The notes under the pieces are model-generated. The model saw only the letters and a program-made list of their open reading frames with translations, was not told the DNA's origin and searched no databases. From an uncultured Clostridia bacterium (GTDB lineage: Bacteria; Bacillota; Clostridia; TANB77; CAG-508): DNA of 8,570 nucleotides. The stretch spans positions 1 through 8,570 of the forward strand of contig CATJZH010000151.1 in the NCBI GenBank assembly GCA_949746285.1. The letters are read 5' to 3'. A program made the position numbers and the translations under genes. This document shows, one piece after another, positions 5,531 through 8,570 of this stretch (position 1 is the stretch's first letter; the number at the start of each line of letters is the position of its first letter).

Positions 5531-5649
5531 CAACACAAGTTTTATGTGCAGACTGACGAAAAACGAAAAGTCGAAGAAGAACTATGGAAGAATACCTCAT
5601 AAGGGATAGTCACTTGGTTGCGATTTATTTTACGAAAGGAATAAACGAG

Positions 5650-6342
5650 ATGCTAAAAGATAGTTTTATATTTTATAGAAGTTTTTATGAAGCAATTAAA
5701 GATTTAAAAGATAAAGATAGAGTGAAAATATATGATGCAATATGCGAAAAATCTTTAAATGATAAAGAGATTGCATTAACAGGATTAAGTAGCAATATGT
5801 TTACTTTAATAAAACCGCAATTAGAAGCCAATATAAAAAAATATGAAAATGGAAAAAAGGGTGGAAGACCTAAAAAAGAAACCGAAACAAAACCTAATGA
5901 AAACCAAACCAAAACCTTAGGTTTTAAAAACGAAAAAGCAAACCAAAACCAAAACAAAACCTTAGGTTTTGAAAAAGACATAAAAAATAAAAACCAAAAC
6001 GAAACCGAAACAAAACCTAATGAAAATGAAGAATGTAGAATGCAGAATGAAAATGAAGAATGTAGAATGCAGAATGAAGAAAAACTGCAACAGCTTTTTA
6101 TTAAATGCCTAAATTCTTACAATACTTTTGCAATAGAGGAATGTATTAGCTTTTTAGATAATTTGCCTTATGAAGTTATAGAGGAGGCTTTAAAGAAAAC
6201 AGCAAGAATTAAAAAGCCTAATTGGAATTATTGCAAAACTATTTTAGATGATTGGATAAAAAAAGGCATAGACACAATTGAAAAGATTAATGCAGAAAAT
6301 CAAGAGGAAAATATTGTAGATGAGGTATGGAAAGATGACTAA
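5650..6342 (+). CDS. Phage replication initiator: DUF6291 N-domain, DnaD-like C-domain
   Basis: The 230-aa protein has three parts. Residues 1-76 (DSFIFYRSFYEAIKDL...MFTLIKPQLEANIKKYENGKKGGRPKK) match the DUF6291-type N-domain of phage replication proteins. Residues 77-145 are a polar linker made of repeats. Residues 146-216 form a DnaD/DnaB_2-type domain with the characteristic YCKTILDDWIKKGI (194-207). DnaD-like proteins remodel origin DNA and help load the replicative helicase. ATG 5650 is preferred over 5584 because AAAGGA lies 9 nt upstream and family members begin just before SFIFYRSF. The linker-coding DNA is full of direct and inverted repeats, so the gene may contain the phage origin. 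Its stop overlaps the next start by 8 nt. Confidence 0.85.
   Translation: MLKDSFIFYRSFYEAIKDLKDKDRVKIYDAICEKSLNDKEIALTGLSSNMFTLIKPQLEANIKKYENGKKGGRPKKETETKPNENQTKTLGFKNEKANQNQNKTLGFEKDIKNKNQNETETKPNENEECRMQNENEECRMQNEEKLQQLFIKCLNSYNTFAIEECISFLDNLPYEVIEEALKKTARIKKPNWNYCKTILDDWIKKGIDTIEKINAENQEENIVDEVWKDD
5878..5903 (+). repeat. 26-nt direct repeat, copy 1 (partner at 6001-6026)
   Basis: The 26 nt from GAAACCGAAACAAAACC onward recur without a mismatch at 6001-6026, 123 nt (41 codons) downstream. Both copies encode ETETKPNE. Identity at third codon positions means that the DNA itself is duplicated, not only the protein. Confidence 0.85.
5911..5925. repeat. Inverted repeat AAAACCTTAGGTTTT, copy 1
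   Basis: AAAACC and GGTTTT are perfect inverted half-sites around a 3-nt centre (TTA). Copy 2 is identical and begins 45 bp later. Both are in the same frame and encode KTLGF. Confidence 0.85.
5956..5970. repeat. Inverted repeat AAAACCTTAGGTTTT, copy 2
   Basis: Identical to copy 1 at 5911-5925, with the same half-sites and centre. The 45-bp spacing is about four helical turns, which would put both sites on roughly the same face of the DNA. Confidence 0.85.
6001..6026 (+). repeat. 26-nt direct repeat, copy 2 (partner at 5878-5903)
   Basis: Second perfect copy of the repeat at 5878-5903. Its end runs into the tandem repeat that starts at 6019. Confidence 0.85.
6019..6072 (+). repeat. Two perfect 27-nt tandem repeats in the initiator linker
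   Basis: Units 6019-6045 and 6046-6072 are identical, with the start of a third (AATGAA) at 6073-6078. They encode NENEECRMQ twice. A perfect in-frame tandem suggests recent slippage, and copy number may vary between related phages. Confidence 0.85.
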
Positions 6343-6604
6343 GGTCGATGGAAGAAAATTAGTAGATTTTATTGAAGGCTATTATCATAGAAAGCTAGAA
6401 AAAAATGAAATTTTAGCACTAGCAGAAGAAGTAAAAGACTTTACATTTGATGATTTTGTTGAGAATTTTAAATTTCAATTACTAAAAAAGGTTGAGTATT
6501 TTACAGTAGCCCAATTACATAAAATCATTGAAGAATACAAAGAAATACAAAAGTTTAAAGAAAGTTTAGGAATAAATAGTTTTGATGAATTATATGAAAA
6601 TTAA
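6335..6604 (+). CDS. Small helical protein after the initiator; possible helicase-loader (G39P-like)
   Basis: The 89-aa product (MTKVDGRKLVDFIEGYYHRK...) looks all-helical, with LVDFIEGYYHRKLEKNEI (9-26), LALAEEVKDFTFDDFVENFKFQLL (27-50) and YFTVAQLHKIIEEYKEIQKF (55-74). ATG 6335 is chosen over the in-frame ATG 6320 because GAGG (6322-6325) lies upstream of it and it gives an 8-nt overlap (ATGACTAA) with the initiator stop, which implies coupling. The layout of helices, a 'Y-F-T-V-A-Q-L' segment after a charged central helix and the position right after an initiator gene recall small SPP1 G39P-type helicase loaders. No helicase gene is in view, so it would act on the host helicase. The homology is not proven by sequence; otherwise it is hypothetical. 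Confidence 0.7.
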   Translation: MTKVDGRKLVDFIEGYYHRKLEKNEILALAEEVKDFTFDDFVENFKFQLLKKVEYFTVAQLHKIIEEYKEIQKFKESLGINSFDELYEN

Positions 6605-6623
6605 ATAAGGGAGGACAATTCAG

Positions 6624-6878
6624 ATGAAAATTACCCAAGAAGAAAGAGTTGTGAACTATATACGAGAATTTGGAAGTATAACAAGCAAAGATGCGTTTAA
6701 TGATTTAGGAATAACAAGATTAAGTGCAAAGATATTTAATTTAAAGAAAATGGGATACAACATAAAAGATAAATTCGAACAAGGGAAAAACAGATATGGA
6801 GAAACAACAAGTTATAAAAGATATTACATAGAAGATATAGTAAGTGAAAATATAAATCATATTCCATGTATGAGGTAG
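6624..6878 (+). CDS. Winged-helix (HTH_39-like) DNA-binding protein
   Basis: The 84-aa product reads as a winged helix: EERVVNYIREFGSITSKDAF (7-25), NDLGITRLSAKIFNLKKMGY (26-45, recognition region) and a wing-like NIKDKFEQGKNRYGETTSYKRYYIED (46-71). The pattern of IT(S)..A..DLGI.RL(S/A)..I..LK..GY matches small phage helix-turn-helix proteins of the HTH_39 type, often found beside replication genes. A sequence-specific or replication-accessory DNA-binding role is likely, but the target is unknown. GGGAGG (6609-6614) lies 9 nt before ATG 6624. The last codons supply the GAGGT ribosome binding site of the next small ORF. Confidence 0.8.
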   Translation: MKITQEERVVNYIREFGSITSKDAFNDLGITRLSAKIFNLKKMGYNIKDKFEQGKNRYGETTSYKRYYIEDIVSENINHIPCMR

Positions 6879-6881
6879 TCT

Positions 6882-7055
6882 ATGGAATATTTACCACTAA
6901 TAAAAGAATGTAAAGAAGCAATAGAGCAAGGCAGGTGCTTAGGTTGTATTGCTTTAGAAAATCCATATTTTATGGGAAATAAAAATTGTGAGCATAACAA
7001 GAAACCTACAGTTAAAGAAAGCATAGATAAAATACATAAAATTTTAGAAATATAG
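6882..7055 (+). CDS. Cys-rich 57-aa protein, putative zinc-binding
   Basis: A short ORF filling the 195-nt space between two larger genes. The product MEYLPLIKECKEAIEQGRCL... has cysteines at residues 10, 19, 22 and 36 plus His38 (GRCLGCIALE, then NKNCEHNK), a plausible four-ligand zinc site. The C-terminus is a short amphipathic helix (TVKESIDKIHKILEI). GAGGT at 6872-6876, inside the end of the preceding gene, gives a ribosome binding site 5 nt from ATG 6882. The CLGC.ALE.P.F.G...CEH pattern is one that I associate with small phage proteins without assigned role. Real coding is supported by the motif, the ribosome binding site and the lack of any better reading of this stretch. Confidence 0.7.
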   Translation: MEYLPLIKECKEAIEQGRCLGCIALENPYFMGNKNCEHNKKPTVKESIDKIHKILEI

Positions 7056-7073
7056 AATTGGAGGATAAAGAAA

Positions 7074-7445
7074 ATGGCAAATAAAATAATAGATGTTGTT
7101 GAATTAATAAAAATGGCAAGAGATGGCAATATACCTGAAAACAATAGATTTATATTTAAAAGCACAATAGCAGACCAACAAATAGAAGTGCATATAGGTA
7201 TAAAAGACGTCACAAAAGATGGATATTATTTGTTAGATGATAAAGACAATGTTATAAGCACAGGTTGGCTAACTAATTCGATAATAGAACAAGTGGAAGA
7301 AACAAATATAGATAACTTAGAAGAACTACCAATCTATGAAAACATAGAGAATTACAACAATATGTCTATAAGAGCAAATAGACTTGCGATAAACGATTTA
7401 ATTAAAGCAGTAAAACAAATAAATAAAAAGTTGGAGGGAAAATAA
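7074..7445 (+). CDS. Conserved phage hypothetical protein, 123 aa
   Basis: The product has an N-terminal MANKIIDVVELIKMARDGNIPENNRFIFK resembling a type of small phage protein that starts 'KIIDVIELLNKIANGEIP'. A beta-rich middle (QIEVHIGIKDVTKDGYYLLDD, 36-56) and SGW-like TGWLTNSIIEQVEE (63-76) follow. A C-terminal helix (RANRLAINDLIKAVKQINKKLEGK, 100-123) suits oligomerisation. I know no function for this type. GGAGG at 7060-7064 precedes ATG 7074 by 9 nt. Its last codons carry the ribosome binding site (GGAGGG, 7433-7438) of the next gene, and only one base separates the two, so they are probably translated together. Confidence 0.78.
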   Translation: MANKIIDVVELIKMARDGNIPENNRFIFKSTIADQQIEVHIGIKDVTKDGYYLLDDKDNVISTGWLTNSIIEQVEETNIDNLEELPIYENIENYNNMSIRANRLAINDLIKAVKQINKKLEGK

Positions 7446-7446
7446 A

Positions 7447-7779
7447 ATGAAAAGATTAATTTTAAATATAGCTTTATTAGTAACCATACTATTAATTACA
7501 GTTGTTTTGACGTTTAGTGAATATCTTAATAATCAAGAAAGAGAAATAACTGTAGCAGATAAGTACATAAAAAGAAGTAGAGAAACAGATATTTATTTAA
7601 TAGTAGATGAAAACAAAAACACATACAAAATAACAGACTTATTTTTTAAATTTAATTCAACAGATTTATATAACGAGTTAGAAAAAGGCAATACATATAT
7701 TGTAAAAACAAGTGGATTTAGAATAAAAATTTTATCACAGTATCCAAATATCAACGAAATAGAGAAAGTTGAGAACTAG
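7447..7779 (+). CDS. DUF1523-like membrane-anchored phage protein
   Basis: The 110-aa product has an N-terminal hydrophobic helix at about residues 4-24 (LILNIALLVTILLITVVLTF) after a basic start, with no cleavage site that I trust, so a signal anchor is likely. An extracytoplasmic, beta-rich domain follows: ITVADKYIKRSRETDIYLIV (34-53), KNTYKITDLFFKFNSTDLYN (57-76) and EKGNTYIVKTSGFRIKILSQYPNI (79-102). The Y.V...G(F/W)RI..LS.YPNI ending is the signature that I associate with the DUF1523 family, found in phages and bacteria without a known role. The domain should face outside, so cell-envelope or superinfection-exclusion roles are possible. The ribosome binding site GGAGGG ends 8 nt before ATG. 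Confidence 0.75.
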   Translation: MKRLILNIALLVTILLITVVLTFSEYLNNQEREITVADKYIKRSRETDIYLIVDENKNTYKITDLFFKFNSTDLYNELEKGNTYIVKTSGFRIKILSQYPNINEIEKVEN

Positions 7780-7812
7780 CTAATAGATGTTAATATAAAA
7801 GGAGTGATTTAT

Positions 7813-7941
7813 ATGTGGCAAGACTGGATGGAATTAGTGCCAATATTTGGACCAATAAAAAAATATTGTAATTATTGTTACAAAGCAATAGAAAAAGATA
7901 AAATGTATTGTCCATTTTGTAACAAGTTACAAAAATATTAA
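7813..7941 (+). CDS. 42-aa zinc-ribbon protein
   Basis: A short ORF (MWQDWMELVPIFGPIKKYCN...) with two CxxC knuckles, CNYC (residues 19-22) and CPFC (33-36), separated by 10 residues. This is a classic zinc ribbon. AAAAGGAG (about 7797-7804) gives a ribosome binding site 8 nt before ATG 7813, and the ORF fills an otherwise empty 200-nt gap. Mini zinc ribbons of this kind occur often among phage early proteins, where they may bind DNA, RNA or host proteins. The function here is unknown. The four-cysteine pattern makes chance translation unlikely. Confidence 0.75.
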   Translation: MWQDWMELVPIFGPIKKYCNYCYKAIEKDKMYCPFCNKLQKY

Positions 7942-7980
7942 AAAATGATAATCCAGAATTATTAGAGAAGGAGAATACAG

Positions 7981-8268
7981 ATGTCAAATAATATAGAAGA
8001 AGATAAAAGATATATACATAAAGTTTTAAATAAAATGAAAATTGATGATGAAGATAAGTTTATGAGTGCTGTTTCAAATGTAATGTTTGAAAACAATAAA
8101 AAAATAAAACAATATGAAGATATGATACTTGCAATGAACCAAAAATCAATACCTTATCATACATTACATGATTTTTTAATAGCAAGTGTAGATGAAACTC
8201 AAAAGCCAATATGGACAGAGGAACATATTGAAGAAATGTTAGATAATTTTGTAGTGAGGTGGAAGTAG
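7981..8268 (+). CDS. Hypothetical phage protein, 95 aa
   Basis: The product (MSNNIEEDKRYIHKVLNKMK...) is predicted mostly helical. It has an N-terminal basic/acidic helix region (1-50), then SIPYHTLHDFLIASVDETQK (56-75) and a C-terminal helix EEHIEEMLDNFVVRW (80-94). No metal site, transmembrane segment or recognised motif is present. AAGGAG (7968-7973) lies 7 nt before ATG 7981. The stop TAG (8266-8268) shares its G with the GTG start of the next gene, a one-base overlap that points to coupled translation. The function is unknown. Confidence 0.72.
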   Translation: MSNNIEEDKRYIHKVLNKMKIDDEDKFMSAVSNVMFENNKKIKQYEDMILAMNQKSIPYHTLHDFLIASVDETQKPIWTEEHIEEMLDNFVVRWK

Positions 8269-8570
8269 TGAATAATATAGAAGAGGTAAACGACATCTAT
8301 GTCGGAAACATAGAAGAAGCTAAAAAGTTTTTAAAGAAAAAAATTACAGTAAATGATGCAGTAATAAAAGAAGCAAGAAAAAACGGAGATTTAAACACAA
8401 TAGAATTAACTAACGATTTAGATACAGAGAGTAAATCAATAGAAACAATCTTACAAGCACTAGATAATAGTATAAGTAAAGATAAAGTAAAAGAAAAGAT
8501 AGAAGAAACAGATTTAAAAATAAATAATTTAAAAACAGAAATAAGTAAAACATTAAAAGAAAATGAAGAG
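8268..8570 (+). CDS. Coiled-coil phage protein, C-terminus beyond window
   Basis: From GTG 8268, 101 codons are open to the window end without a stop, so the gene continues outside. GAGGTGG at 8256-8262 gives the ribosome binding site. The product begins MNNIEEVNDIYVGNIEEAKK and is lysine/glutamate-rich and helical throughout. Heptad-like runs (ESKSIETILQALDNSISKDK, then VKEKIEETDLKINNLKTEIS) fit a long coiled coil. I do not recognise the family. Phage coiled-coil proteins in early operons are often Gp157-like or DUF1351-like recombination accessories, but I see no decisive match to either. The position at the far end of the early operon says only that it is co-expressed. Confidence 0.68.
   Translation, partial: MNNIEEVNDIYVGNIEEAKKFLKKKITVNDAVIKEARKNGDLNTIELTNDLDTESKSIETILQALDNSISKDKVKEKIEETDLKINNLKTEISKTLKENEE

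Larger units (their letters stand above)
5878..6078. other. Candidate phage replication origin: iteron-like repeat cluster in the initiator gene
   Basis: Within the linker-coding DNA there are three repeat types. A perfect 26-nt direct repeat lies at 5878-5903 and 6001-6026. The inverted repeat AAAACCTTAGGTTTT occurs at 5911-5925 and 5956-5970, 45 bp start to start. A perfect 27-nt tandem duplication lies at 6019-6045 and 6046-6072. The strand from 5880 to 6020 is almost only A and C (AACC and AAAACC recur). Phages such as lambda keep iterons inside the initiator gene, and the initiator could bind its own coding sequence here. A protein-level explanation (repeated Asn/Glu/Lys linker) is also possible, so origin function is an inference. 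Confidence 0.5.

Noticed and set aside
5584..5649. 22-residue N-terminal extension of the initiator
   Set aside because: No ribosome binding site precedes ATG 5584, and the conserved N-domain starts right after ATG 5650.
5878..6078. CRISPR array
   Set aside because: The repeats are of different types and spacing, lie in frame inside a protein gene, and lack uniform repeat-spacer units.

Overview
The window is the early (lysis/lysogeny switch plus replication and recombination) region of a temperate phage or prophage from a low-GC Gram-positive host, most likely a member of the Clostridia. The evidence is strong A+T bias, AGA- and ATA-rich codon use, near-consensus AGGAGG ribosome binding sites before almost every gene, and tight packing of small genes on one strand. 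No integrase, terminase or structural gene falls inside the window, so 'prophage' is an inference from the gene set.

Left arm (1-610, minus strand): a partial ImmA/IrrE-type metallopeptidase gene preceded by a CI/ImmR-like helix-turn-helix repressor gene. Divergent switch (611-745): two face-to-face promoters (minus strand TTGCAA-17-TATAAT, plus strand TTGACA-17-TATATT) carry three copies of a 15-bp palindromic operator related to TTTGCGAAACGCAAA. A fourth copy lies just after the first rightward gene. Rightward operon (746-8570): Cro-like protein, excisionase/MerR-like DNA-binding protein, a 42-aa membrane peptide, two small hypotheticals, a Sak4-like ATPase (recombinase), a compact Dcm-like DNA methyltransferase, a hypothetical, a RecB/Cas4-type PD-(D/E)XK nuclease, a hypothetical, a 63-aa two-helix membrane protein coupled to SSB, a DUF6291 + DnaD-like replication initiator with a repeat-filled linker (candidate origin), a small possible helicase-loader protein, a winged-helix protein, a Cys-rich 57-aa protein, further small phage proteins including a DUF1523-like membrane-anchored protein and a 42-aa zinc ribbon, and a coiled-coil protein that runs off the end.

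Likely working: the repressor binds the palindromes to shut off the rightward promoter. ImmA presumably cleaves the repressor on induction, and the Cro-like protein then competes at the same operators. The rightward transcript makes a recombination set (Sak4 annealase/ATPase, exonuclease, SSB) and a replication set (DnaD-type initiator and possible loader) that would load the host helicase at an origin probably embedded in the initiator gene. Several junctions use the same 8-nt overlap (ATGnnTAA), which suggests translational coupling.

Most interesting are the four-site operator set with a near-leaderless repressor promoter, the iteron-like repeats inside the initiator gene, the target-domain-less methyltransferase between recombinase and nuclease, and several tiny ORFs (42, 57 and 42 codons) with good ribosome binding sites.
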